A stretch of DNA of 29,165 bases, from positions 1 to 29,165 of the forward strand of contig CALTWF010000076.1 in NCBI GenBank assembly GCA_943912755.1. The letters run 5' to 3'. A program made the position numbers and the translations under genes. Positions 1 through 6,481 of this stretch are shown piece after piece. The DNA comes from an uncultured Pseudomonas sp. (lineage in GTDB: Bacteria; Pseudomonadota; Gammaproteobacteria; Pseudomonadales; Pseudomonadaceae). A model generated the notes under the pieces. It had not been told where the DNA came from and made no database searches. It saw only the letters and a list, made by a program, of their open reading frames with translations. Each line of letters begins with the position of its first letter. The stretch's first letter is position 1.

Positions 1-653
1 TCGCCGAGAAGGTCCATGAGCTGCTGAACATGGTCCAGCTCGACTGGCTGGCCGATCGTTACCCGGAGCAGCTGTCCGGTGGTCAGCGCCAGCGTATTGC
101 CCTGGCCCGCGCCCTGGCGGTGGAGCCCAAGGTGCTGCTGCTCGACGAGCCGTTCGGTGCGCTGGATGCCAAGGTGCGTAAAGAGCTGCGCCGCTGGCTG
201 GCGCGGCTGCACGAGGACATCAACCTGACCTCGGTATTCGTCACCCACGACCAGGAAGAAGCCATGGAAGTGGCGGACCGCATCGTGGTGATGAACAAGG
301 GCGTGATCGAGCAGATCGGCTCGCCGGGCGAGGTCTACGAGAACCCGGCCAGCGACTTCGTCTACCACTTCCTCGGCGACTCCAACCGCCTGCACCTGAG
401 CGACAACCATCACGTGCTGTTCCGTCCGCACGAAGTGTCGCTGTCGCGGCATGAGATGGAAGGGCATCACGTGGCTGAAGTGCGCGACATCCGTCCGCTG
501 GGCGCGACCACCCGGGTGACCCTGAAGGTGGAAGGGCAGAGCGAGCTGATCGAGGCGGAAGTGGTCAAGGACCATGACAGCCTGACCGGATTGGCTCGCG
601 GCGAGACCTTGTTCTTCAAGCCGAAGGTTTGGCAGAAGGTCGAGAATATCTGA
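1..653 (+). CDS. cysA: Sulfate/thiosulfate ABC transporter ATP-binding protein CysA (3' part)
   Basis: Only the C-terminal part is in the window; the frame is open from base 3 and the start lies upstream. The protein is the ATPase that powers sulfate/thiosulfate import with CysT, CysW and a periplasmic binding protein. Visible are the ABC signature LSGGQRQR, the Walker B and D-loop stretch LLLDEPFGALDAKVRKELR and the H-loop THDQEEAMEVADR. The segment DFVYHFLGDSNRLHL, followed by a small beta-rich (TOBE-like) regulatory domain with FRPHEV, is characteristic of CysA. Translation ends at TGA 651-653, and a REP hairpin follows within 10 bases. CysA is normally under CysB control in sulfate limitation; no promoter for it is in view. 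Complete CysA would be about 330 residues, so roughly a third is missing. Confidence 0.93.
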   Translation, partial: AEKVHELLNMVQLDWLADRYPEQLSGGQRQRIALARALAVEPKVLLLDEPFGALDAKVRKELRRWLARLHEDINLTSVFVTHDQEEAMEVADRIVVMNKGVIEQIGSPGEVYENPASDFVYHFLGDSNRLHLSDNHHVLFRPHEVSLSRHEMEGHHVAEVRDIRPLGATTRVTLKVEGQSELIEAEVVKDHDSLTGLARGETLFFKPKVWQKVENI

Positions 654-660
654 GCCTTTG

Positions 661-747
661 AGGGCCCTATCGCTGGCAAGCCAGCTCCCACAGGATCTGC
701 GGTGCACGCGGAACCTGTGGGAGCTGGCTTGCCAGCGATGAGGCCCT
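661..747. repeat. Paired REP (inverted repeat, GAGCTGGCTTGCCAGCGAT class)
   Basis: Two perfect 26-base arms, 669-694 and 714-739, face each other across about 19 bases; each arm contains its own small stem (GCTGGCTTGCCAGC). A shorter outer match (AGGGCC / GGCCCT) extends the pairing. It sits between convergent cysA and the lysR-type gene, the usual site for Pseudomonas REPs, and could act as a bidirectional terminator or mRNA stabiliser (inference). The same arm occurs at 4693-4718 and 5024-5049. Confidence 0.9.
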
Positions 748-766
748 TGAATTCACTGAATAATCA

Positions 767-1624
767 TCAGACCGCCACCAACCCCAGATCCATCCCATCC
801 CCCGCCTGATCCACCTCCAGTACCCGCTCCACCATGGCCTCGGCCAATGGCGACAAGCGCTGCCGCGCCCGGCTGACGATGCCATAGCGCGCCTCACCGA
901 CCTCCCAACCCTCGACCTTCAAGCGCACCAGCCCGGCATCCCCGTAACCGACGCCCAGGGCATTCGACCCGAGCACCAGTGCCCGCAGGCCTTGGCTATC
1001 GGCGCATTCAAGAGTGGCCGGCAACTGCGCCAGACTGGGCTCTCCACTGGGAATCGCCAGCGGCCAGGCTGACAGCTCGTCAACGCCGACGCTGTCCTGC
1101 TGCGCCAGCGGATGCCCGGCCCGGCAGGTCAACTGCCAGCTCCGGGCCCTCAGCTGGTGCACGCGATACGCCGAATCGCCTTCGAAAGCCCGGCAATCGG
1201 CGATAAAGAATTCGAACGCCTCATCCAGCAAGCTGCAATCGGCCTTGCACAGCACCCGTGCCCGCGGATACCGCCCGATAAACCCGGCAATCGCTTGAGG
1301 TACCAGTCCACCGGCCAAAGCCGGCACACAACCGAACCGCAACTCCCCGGCCTCCAGGTCATTGAACTGGCGAATCTCGTTGCTCAACTGATAGGCGCCG
1401 CTGACCAGCCGCCGCGCATGCTCCAGTACCACCAGGCCCTGCCGGGTCGGGGCCAGTTCCTTGCTGGCACGGTCCACCAGCTGGCAGCCGACGCTCTGCT
1501 CCAGCGCCTGGATGCTGCGGCTGAAAGCAGACTGGGACAGGTTCACCGCGCCCGCCGCAGCCACGAAGCTGCGGTGTTCGGCGAGGGCGAGGAGGTGGCG
1601 AAGTTGGCGCAGGTCGATGTGCAT
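767..1624 (-). CDS. LysR-family transcriptional regulator
   Basis: A 285-residue LysR-type regulator. The N-terminal winged helix-turn-helix covers about residues 1-60, with the recognition region AAGAVNLSQSAFSRSIQALEQSVGCQL and the family-typical RQLRHLLALAEHRSF at the start. The rest (about 90-285) is the periplasmic-binding-protein-like effector domain; the ligand cannot be read from sequence. It is slightly shorter than the usual 290-310 residues. It is divergent from tonB-exbB-exbD across about 340 bases that hold a 7-base-arm inverted repeat at 1687-1707, 63 bases upstream of its start, so control of itself and possibly of the TonB operon is plausible. Lying beside cysA and other sulfur genes, it may respond to sulfur status, but it is not obviously CysB, which is longer. 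Specific target unknown. Confidence 0.9.
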   Translation of the reverse strand: MHIDLRQLRHLLALAEHRSFVAAAGAVNLSQSAFSRSIQALEQSVGCQLVDRASKELAPTRQGLVVLEHARRLVSGAYQLSNEIRQFNDLEAGELRFGCVPALAGGLVPQAIAGFIGRYPRARVLCKADCSLLDEAFEFFIADCRAFEGDSAYRVHQLRARSWQLTCRAGHPLAQQDSVGVDELSAWPLAIPSGEPSLAQLPATLECADSQGLRALVLGSNALGVGYGDAGLVRLKVEGWEVGEARYGIVSRARQRLSPLAEAMVERVLEVDQAGDGMDLGLVAV

Positions 1625-1686
1625 GGCGTCACCTTATAAAGGCAAACGCTTATTCGGTAAACATATGTAAAAACATAAATAAATAA

Positions 1687-1707
1687 CTGAAATGCATATG
1701 ATTTCAG
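1687..1707. promoter_or_regulatory. Candidate operator: inverted repeat CTGAAAT-N7-ATTTCAG
   Basis: Perfect 7-base arms, 1687-1693 and 1701-1707, around a 7-base spacer that contains CATATG. It lies in an AT-rich stretch between the divergent lysR-type gene and tonB. LysR-type proteins bind interrupted dyads of this general form, so it is a reasonable autoregulatory site. Assignment is by position and symmetry only. Confidence 0.4.
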
Positions 1708-1783
1708 TCAGCAAAAGCGCCGATTTCCGATGCCTTTGGGGAATATTTTCGATGCAGCTAAGGCATGGCTAAATGCCCACATT

Positions 1784-1814
1784 GCTGCAGCCCTTGAACC
1801 GCGTGGGCTGTAGC
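1784..1814. other. Stable hairpin upstream of tonB
   Basis: Bases 1784-1793 pair with 1805-1814 (10 pairs, one G-U) around an 11-base loop. An alternative pairing uses TTGCTGCA 1782-1789 and TGCAGCAA 1817-1824. No T tract follows, so it is not an obvious terminator. It could lie in a long tonB 5' leader or be a protein site. No protein gene is seen between 1625 and 1964, and I see no clear Fur box there. Confidence 0.35.
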
Positions 1815-1964
1815 GATGCAGCAAAAACATATATTCCTGAAAATTCTATCCATAACTTCAAAGATTACTTTCAGAGATAAGCCTCTGGCCGGGATCATTC
1901 GGTCAAGCGAAGGCCACCTTCAAGCGCCTTCGATGGAATGCACCGAACCCCCAGGAGTTGATCA

Positions 1965-2774
1965 ATGGGTAATGTCCAGACCGCCGCCAGTGCCGCTGAT
2001 GTGCTGTGGCGCCCGACGCCGGGCGAACTGGTCGATCTCGGCCGGCCGCACCGTTCGCCGCTTGGGCAACAGCGCTTGCAGCGCACGCCGCGCAGTGCTC
2101 TGAACCGTCGCGAGAAAGTCCTGCTGGGGGTGTTTGCCCTGGTCCTGCATGGCGCCGCCGCGTACTGGGTCAGCCAGGCGCCGACCCCGGTACTGCCGGT
2201 GGTGCCGCCGGAAATTCCACCGATGACCATCGAGTTCTCCCAGCCGGCGCCGCCGGTGGTCGAGCCACCGCCACCGGTAGTCGAACCGCCGCCGCCCGTG
2301 GTGGAGCCGCCACCGCCGGTCGAGGACGAACTGGCGGTGAAGCCGCCGCCGCCCAAGCCGGTACCAAAACCCAAGCCGAAGCCCGTGCCCAAGCCTGCGC
2401 CCAAGCCCGAGCCGAAACCGGTCGAGCAACCGCCGGCGCCGACACCACCGACGCCCGCGCCACCCGCGCCGCCGCCACCCAAGCCCGCCCCGGTGACCCC
2501 GGCTTCGGCCAACGCGGCGTACCTGAAGAACCCGGCGCCGGAATACCCGTCGTTGGCCCAGCGTCGCGGCTGGGAAGGCACGGTGCTGTTGCGGGTCAAG
2601 GTGCTCGCCACGGGCAAGCCCGGCGAGATCCAGATCCAGCAGAGCAGTGGTCGCCAGCAACTCGATGACGCCGCGCTGGCTGCGGTCAAGCGCTGGAGCT
2701 TCGTGCCGGCCAAGCAGGGCGATGTACCCCAGGAAGGCTGGGTGAGCGTGCCCATCGATTTCAAGATTCGCTAA
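1965..2774 (+). CDS. tonB: Energy transducer TonB
   Basis: 269-residue TonB, which spans the periplasm and passes proton-motive energy from ExbB-ExbD to TonB-dependent outer-membrane receptors. It has an unusually long N-terminal cytoplasmic tail (about residues 1-50), one membrane segment (about 51-69) and a long proline-rich spacer (about 75-180) with VVEPPPP three times and then KP-rich repeats. The TonB C-terminal domain (about 184-269) contains YLKNPAPEYPSLAQRRGWEG and ends WVSVPIDFKIR. The ATG is chosen because AGGAG at 1953-1957 is well spaced. exbB follows after 33 bases and exbD after that. The long N-terminal extension is known from Pseudomonas TonBs. Dense sulfur-gene surroundings suggest sulfur-related substrates (inference). 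Confidence 0.93.
   Translation: MGNVQTAASAADVLWRPTPGELVDLGRPHRSPLGQQRLQRTPRSALNRREKVLLGVFALVLHGAAAYWVSQAPTPVLPVVPPEIPPMTIEFSQPAPPVVEPPPPVVEPPPPVVEPPPPVEDELAVKPPPPKPVPKPKPKPVPKPAPKPEPKPVEQPPAPTPPTPAPPAPPPPKPAPVTPASANAAYLKNPAPEYPSLAQRRGWEGTVLLRVKVLATGKPGEIQIQQSSGRQQLDDAALAAVKRWSFVPAKQGDVPQEGWVSVPIDFKIR
2256..2318 (+). repeat. Triple VVEPPPP coding repeat in tonB
   Basis: Three tandem 21-base units encode VVEPPPP at residues 98-118 of TonB. Synonymous differences between units show this is not a very recent duplication. KPxPKP-type repeats follow. Such spacer repeats vary in number between TonB proteins and set how far TonB reaches across the periplasm. Confidence 0.8.
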
Positions 2775-2807
2775 CCCAAATTCGCGCAACGACAGAGAGA
2801 ACACATC

Positions 2808-3530
2808 ATGAGCTTATTGGCTTCCCCCCTTGAATCCATCGAAAGCGCGGTGATCTGGCTGCTGGTCGGCTTCTCCGTGGTCACCTGGGGCCTGGCCCTG
2901 GTCAAGACCGTGCAGTTCGTCCGCCTGAAGAACCAGGACAAGCGCTTCCACAAGCAATTCTGGGCCGCGTCCAGCCTCGACTCCGCCGCCGACCTGGCGC
3001 ACTCCCAGCCAGGCTCCGCCGCCCGTGTCGCCCAGGCCGGCTATGCCGCCATCGCCGTCGCCGAGCCGGGCCAGGCCACCGACCTGAGCCACTCGATCAA
3101 CCACCAGGACCGCCTGGAGCGCGCCCTGCGCCAGCAGATCGTGCGTGAACGTCGCTCGCTGGAAACCGGCCTGGCGGTAGTCGCCAGTATCGGCAGCACC
3201 TCGCCCTTCATCGGCCTGTTCGGCACCGTGTGGGGCATCATGGAAGCGCTCAAGGGCATCAGCGCGGCCGGCTCGGCTAGCCTGGAAACCGTGGCCGGCC
3301 CGATCGGCGCGGCGCTGGTCGCCACTGGCGTGGGTATCGCCGTCGCGGTGCCGGCGGTGCTGGTCTACAACTACTTCCTGCGTCGTCTGAAGCTCACCGC
3401 TGCCGACCTGGATGACTTCGCCCACGACTTCTACAGCCTCGCGCAGAAGAGTGCCTTCCGCGTCATCGCCCACCCTGCGCTGCACAAGGCCCATGCCTCG
3501 TCTGGCCAGCCAGTGAAAGAGGCGGTGTGA
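2808..3530 (+). CDS. exbB: TonB-system biopolymer transport protein ExbB
   Basis: 240-residue inner-membrane proton-channel subunit that works with ExbD to energise TonB. Three membrane segments are visible: about 14-36, 121-148 (GLAVVASIGSTSPFIGLFGT) and 165-190 (GPIGAALVATGVGIAVAVPA), the standard ExbB/TolQ pattern. It has the E. coli-like length without the long periplasmic extension found in some Pseudomonas ExbB paralogues. ExbB rather than TolQ is supported by the adjoining tonB and exbD. Its stop is separated from the exbD ATG by a single base, implying translational coupling. Confidence 0.94.
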   Translation: MSLLASPLESIESAVIWLLVGFSVVTWGLALVKTVQFVRLKNQDKRFHKQFWAASSLDSAADLAHSQPGSAARVAQAGYAAIAVAEPGQATDLSHSINHQDRLERALRQQIVRERRSLETGLAVVASIGSTSPFIGLFGTVWGIMEALKGISAAGSASLETVAGPIGAALVATGVGIAVAVPAVLVYNYFLRRLKLTAADLDDFAHDFYSLAQKSAFRVIAHPALHKAHASSGQPVKEAV

Positions 3531-3531
3531 C

Positions 3532-3933
3532 ATGGCCTTCTCGACCCAGGACAGCGACGAGGTTCTCAGCGAGATCAACGTAACGCCGCTGGTGGATGTG
3601 ATGCTGGTGCTGCTGGTGGTGTTCATCGTCACCGCGCCGCTGCTGACCAACGCCATCCCGATCAATCTACCCAAGACCGAGGCCGTGGCTCCGGTCGAGC
3701 AAAAGGATCCGTTGGTGGTCAGCATCGACGGCGCAGGGAAGCTGTTTATCAACAAGGATGAAATCCAGCCGGACTTGCTGGAAACCAACCTGCAGGCGGC
3801 CAAGGCCAAGGACCCGGAGGTTCGGGTGCAACTGCAGGCGGACGATGGAGTGAACTATGGGGAAGTGGCGCGAGCCATGGCCTCGATCGAACGTGCGGGG
3901 ATCACCAAGCTGTCGGTGATCACCGCCCGCTGA
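3532..3933 (+). CDS. exbD: TonB-system biopolymer transport protein ExbD
   Basis: 133-residue partner of ExbB. It has one N-terminal membrane helix (about 20-40, PLVDVMLVLLVVFIVTAPLL) carrying the proton-binding Asp at residue 22, matching the essential Asp25 of E. coli ExbD. The periplasmic domain (about 45-133) contains the usual NLPKTEA, LFINKDEI and VNYGEVARAMASIERAGI blocks. It is the last gene of the tonB-exbB-exbD operon; a strong intrinsic terminator follows 27 bases after the stop. Confidence 0.94.
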   Translation: MAFSTQDSDEVLSEINVTPLVDVMLVLLVVFIVTAPLLTNAIPINLPKTEAVAPVEQKDPLVVSIDGAGKLFINKDEIQPDLLETNLQAAKAKDPEVRVQLQADDGVNYGEVARAMASIERAGITKLSVITAR

Positions 3934-3960
3934 GCAACACGCAACTCAGGCAAACTTGGG

Positions 3961-3991
3961 GCCGGTCCTGTGGCAGGGGCTGGCTTTTTTT
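3961..3991 (+). terminator. Rho-independent terminator of tonB-exbBD
   Basis: An 8-pair GC-rich stem (3961-3968 with 3977-3984, including two G-U pairs), an 8-base loop and a run of seven T (3985-3991), just after exbD. Confidence 0.88.
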
Positions 3992-4060
3992 GTTGGAGTG
4001 GTGCGAGTGCTTGTGTGGACATCGCATCAAGGCTGACAGGGGCTTGTCTTGATTCTTATA

Positions 4061-4331
4061 GCGCCCTTGAGATCGAGCGCCGTCCACACGGCGCTTCGCG
4101 AGCAAGCTCGCTCCCACGTTTGTTGCAACGTACCTATGTCTGCGAGGCCATGGTTGTACGCCTTGTTTGTACGACTCGATACCGAGTCGAGCCCAACAGC
4201 CTCCCCGCGATAGCTCGTCGAGCCTCCAAAGCTGGCAACTCAAATCCAACAGGCCATGGTGCGTTGCAACAAACGTGGGAGCGAGCTTGCTCGCGAAGCG
4301 CCGCGCGGGCGGCGCTCGATCTTGAGTGCGC
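4061..4331. repeat. Large REP inverted repeat (GAGCGAGCTTGCTCGCGA class)
   Basis: Perfect 40-base arms, 4091-4130 and 4262-4301, flank 131 bases of non-coding sequence. A weaker outer match (GATCGAGCGCCG and its complement) extends the symmetry to about 4061 and 4331. The centre contains a small hairpin (GACTCG ATAC CGAGTC, 4173-4188). Open frames across this block are by-products of the repeats. No gene is seen. Confidence 0.85.
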
Positions 4332-4412
4332 TGAAGATTTCCTGGCGTGCACCTGGTGGCCTTGATGCGATTTCCTGATAGGTGCTGCCCGGCCATAACC
4401 GTTCTGGGAAGC

Positions 4413-4509
4413 CGACACGGCCCCCTGTGGGAGCGGGTTTACCCGCGATTACGTCGGTGAATTCACTACCGCAATCGCGGGTAAACCCGCTCCCACAGAG
4501 ACCGTGTCG
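4413..4509. repeat. Paired REP (GAGCGGGTTTACCCGCGAT class)
   Basis: Arms 4425-4450 and 4473-4498 are exact inverse complements. An outer pair CGACACGG / CCGTGTCG (4413-4420, 4502-4509) lengthens the stem. It is the same class as the pairs at 18023, 18666, 25343 and 29036, which also share a related spacer. Confidence 0.9.
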
Positions 4510-4611
4510 CGCTATCAGCTACTGTCCCAAGTGAACGCTGTTGGGGTATTTGGTCGTTTCGGTTTTGCTTGTTTTTCTGCGCAGAAAATCAAGCCGAAAT
4601 ACAAAACCAAC

Positions 4612-4671
4612 GCCTGCCGGGTTTAAGTCCTTATCGCCCCTTGTTTTTCCACCCTGCATGCAGCCGCCACC
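4612..4671 (+). repeat. Degenerate 5'-truncated copy of the structured element at 5216-5382
   Basis: GCCTGCCGGGTTT at 4612-4624 is identical to 5286-5298. The block 4643-4671 matches 5311-5339 at 24 of 29 positions by eye, in the same order and orientation, with 6 extra bases between the blocks. The 5' strand of the long helix present in the full copy is absent. Just upstream (4573-4588) lies a perfect 16-base palindrome, TTTTCTGCGCAGAAAA. No gene follows it; a REP begins at 4693. Confidence 0.55.
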
Positions 4672-4692
4672 TCCCTTGAAGCCGACACGAAT

Positions 4693-5049
4693 CCTGTGGG
4701 AGCTGGCTTGCCAGCGATGGCCATAGGTATCTACACATCTCTATCAGGTACAACACGGAAGTTGTGGGAGCGGCTGTTAGCCGGGACGCCGGACCGCGCG
4801 ATCGGCGGCGAAACCGTCGTAAAACCTGAGTCCCAGATCTGCCTGATACACCGAGGGCACTGGTTTTATGGCCGCTTCGCGCCCAATCGCGCGGTCCGGC
4901 GTCCCGGCTAACAGCCGCCCACAGATACGCGGCGGCGCATCGTTTTGTGGTGATCTGAAGTTGTGTAGATACCAATGCAGCGATGGCGTCAGCCTGGGCA
5001 ACATCTTTGCCTGTGTTGGCCTCATCGCTGGCAAGCCAGCTCCCACAGG
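4693..5049. repeat. Nested REP cluster with two stem classes
   Basis: Outer arms 4693-4718 and 5024-5049 (GAGCTGGCTTGCCAGCGAT class) are inverse complements. Inside are 12-base arms at 4726-4737 and 4962-4973. Innermost are arms of about 40 bases, 4761-4802 and 4886-4925, of another class (GCGGCTGTTAGCCGGGACGC), identical except for one inserted base and the outer ends. The whole 357-base block could fold as one long cruciform. No gene is seen in it. Confidence 0.85.
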
Positions 5050-5215
5050 GACCAAGGTAGGCCCAGGGTGTAGGGCCCAGTCCAGACACCTGCAAACACA
5101 AAGTTTGTGGAAGGTGGAAATCCTAGGACGTAACCTACGCGATCTGTCGGTCTTCGCTTCCTTGCCCCGGGAAACCACTCCTTCTAGGCTTCTGCGGTCG
5201 CTGATTCATTGGCGA

Positions 5216-5382
5216 TTTAGGTGTGGAAACCTAAGCGTTGCGAATGTGAGACCGCTTTATGGCGGCTGTGCGCGGGAGGCCTTCGGCCTGCCGGGTTTCT
5301 CCATTCGCTCGGTTTTCCACCCCGCGTACAGCTGCCACCCCTTCGTGTGGAAACGGCGAGGTGCAGCCCCATAACCGCAATG
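5216..5382 (+). ncRNA. Candidate structured RNA leader/element upstream of the DUF3077-like gene
   Basis: Seen directly: hairpin TTAGGT-GTGGAA-ACCTAA (5217-5234). A 17-pair helix, 5260-5276 with 5321-5337 (two G-U pairs), encloses 44 bases that include a 5-pair stem AGGCC-TTC-GGCCT (5277-5289). TTCCAC at 5315-5320 can pair with either of two GTGGAA copies (5223-5228 and 5347-5352), and CCGC 5252-5255 can pair with GCGG 5262-5265 in competition with the long helix. It ends 11 bases before a start codon. A decayed partial copy lies at 4612-4671. Function is unknown; a cis-regulatory leader or repeated non-coding element both fit. Confidence 0.5.
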
Positions 5383-5393
5383 GAGTTACTGCA

Positions 5394-5696
5394 ATGAAAA
5401 AACTCGTCCCCGACCCACCCCTATCCCCAACCTGCACCCGCACCTTCGGCAACTGCGCCAGCGGCCACCCCCCACTGTTTTCCGTCAACGCCGATATCGA
5501 CCCCCACAGCGCCCTGGTCCATGCCTCGATGTTCCTCAGTTGCGCCTACGAATCCTCCCAGCAGTCCATTGGCAACGAGTCCGCCACCAGCACCTTCCCC
5601 TGGCTGACCATGCACGCCGTCGAGGCCGCCAAGGGCCTGGTCGACGCAGTAATCGAAGGCCAGGAATCCGCCGGCTGGAAGTACCCTGTCGAGTAA
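5394..5696 (+). CDS. Small DUF3077-like protein
   Basis: 100-residue soluble protein with no signal peptide or membrane segment. It opens MKKLVPDPPLSP and has a core resembling the Pseudomonas DUF3077 family: DPHSALVHASMFLSCAYESSQQS, then a helical half ending in HAVEAAKGLVDAVIEG. Members of this family are short, often multi-copy in pseudomonads, and of unknown function. The start is chosen because GGAG at 5381-5384 is well placed and the conserved MKK...PDPP start follows; the frame stays open upstream, but that region is the structured element. A strong terminator lies 5 bases after the stop, so this is a single-gene unit with its own leader. Family assignment is from memory of the sequence pattern. 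Confidence 0.75.
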   Translation: MKKLVPDPPLSPTCTRTFGNCASGHPPLFSVNADIDPHSALVHASMFLSCAYESSQQSIGNESATSTFPWLTMHAVEAAKGLVDAVIEGQESAGWKYPVE

Positions 5697-5701
5697 CCGC
5701 C

Positions 5702-5729
5702 AAACAGGACCGCACGCCGGTCCTGTTTT
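5702..5729 (+). terminator. Rho-independent terminator after the DUF3077-like gene
   Basis: AAACAGGACC (5702-5711) pairs with GGTCCTGTTT (5719-5728) around a short loop, with T-rich sequence in and after the 3' arm. The A-rich 5' side makes it potentially bidirectional. Confidence 0.85.
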
Positions 5730-5830
5730 GATTTTGGTTATTAATAAATAGCTTCTTATTCCTTTACGAATATAACCCCAGCGCCAATACTTGCCGCCAT
5801 GCACGCAACCGCAGCAGGAGGCAATTCCCC

Positions 5831-6412
5831 ATGCGCAACGAGTCGATCCGTTACCTGATTGTGCCGGGCTGGCAGGGTTCGTCAGACGAGCACTGGCAGA
5901 GCCATTGGCACAAGACGCTGCCCAACAGCGCCCGTGTCGAGCAGGCCGACTGGCTGACGCCGAAGCGTGGGGACTGGGTCGCGGCGCTGGAAGAGGCGAT
6001 TGCCGCCGACGACGCTCCGGTAATCCTGATCGCCCATAGCCTGGGTTGCATCACCGTCGCCCACTGGGCTGCCCAGGCCAGCCCGGCATTGCGCCGGCGG
6101 GTGCGCGGGGCGCTGCTGGTGGCGCCGGCTGACGTCGAGCGGCCAGCCTGCTCGCCAGCCCTGCGCAATTTCGCGCCGATTCCCATGGGCCAACTGCCGT
6201 TCCCCAGCCAGGTGGTCACCTCCGACAACGACCCGGCCGTGAGCGCACCTCGGGCCATGCAACTGGCCCGCGCCTGGGGCGCCGAGGCCGGGGTGCTGGG
6301 TGGGGCCGGGCATATCAACGTCAAGTCCGGCCACCAGCGCTGGGAACAGGGCTTCGCCTACCTGTACCGCCTGCAGAGCCGAATGGAACAGGGCGCCCTG
6401 CGCCGCGCCTGA
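5831..6412 (+). CDS. RBBP9/YdeN-family alpha/beta hydrolase
   Basis: 193-residue cytosolic serine hydrolase of the RBBP9/YdeN family, which has a minimal alpha/beta-hydrolase fold. Residues fitting the catalytic triad are Ser70 in IAHSLG, Asp132 or Asp134 in SDNDPAVS, and His161 in GAGHINV; the N-terminal VPGWQGSSDEHWQSHW is the family's oxyanion-strand signature. The physiological substrate of bacterial members is generally unknown. The start is supported by AGGAGG at 5816-5821. Upstream is an AT-rich stretch (about 5733-5777) suitable for a promoter. The sigma54-activator-like gene follows 70 bases later on the same strand, and metQ after that, so a link to the sulfur-starvation response is possible but rests only on position. 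Confidence 0.85.
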   Translation: MRNESIRYLIVPGWQGSSDEHWQSHWHKTLPNSARVEQADWLTPKRGDWVAALEEAIAADDAPVILIAHSLGCITVAHWAAQASPALRRRVRGALLVAPADVERPACSPALRNFAPIPMGQLPFPSQVVTSDNDPAVSAPRAMQLARAWGAEAGVLGGAGHINVKSGHQRWEQGFAYLYRLQSRMEQGALRRA

Positions 6413-6448
6413 TCCCGCACCGCCTTTCCTTTACTGCCTTTTCGCAAC

Positions 6449-6469
6449 GCCCGGGCCAGGAGCCCGGGC
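6449..6469 (+). other. GC-rich hairpin upstream of the AAA+ gene
   Basis: GCCCGGGC occurs twice (6449-6456 and 6462-6469) around CAGGA; each unit is self-complementary, giving an 8-pair stem. It overlaps the upstream edge of the likely Shine-Dalgarno sequence (GGGAG, near 6470-6474). No T tract follows, so partial termination or translational control of the next gene are both possible. Confidence 0.4.
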
Positions 6470-6481
6470 GGGAGCTTTGCC

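Noticed and set aside
1640..1964. Fur box upstream of tonB
   Set aside because: AT-rich segments exist, but none approaches the GATAAT-type 19-base palindrome.
1895..2804. Long minus-strand frames opposite tonB, one very Gly-rich
   Set aside because: They mirror the proline-rich spacer of tonB (CCN/GGN) and have no start signals or domains.
4061..5049. Possible CRISPR array
   Set aside because: The repeats are inverted pairs of different classes with no regular spacing or unique equal-length spacers; no cas genes are present.
3970..5178. Several open frames of 60-170 codons in the REP island
   Set aside because: They consist of REP arms read in various frames, have no ribosome-binding sites and resemble no protein.
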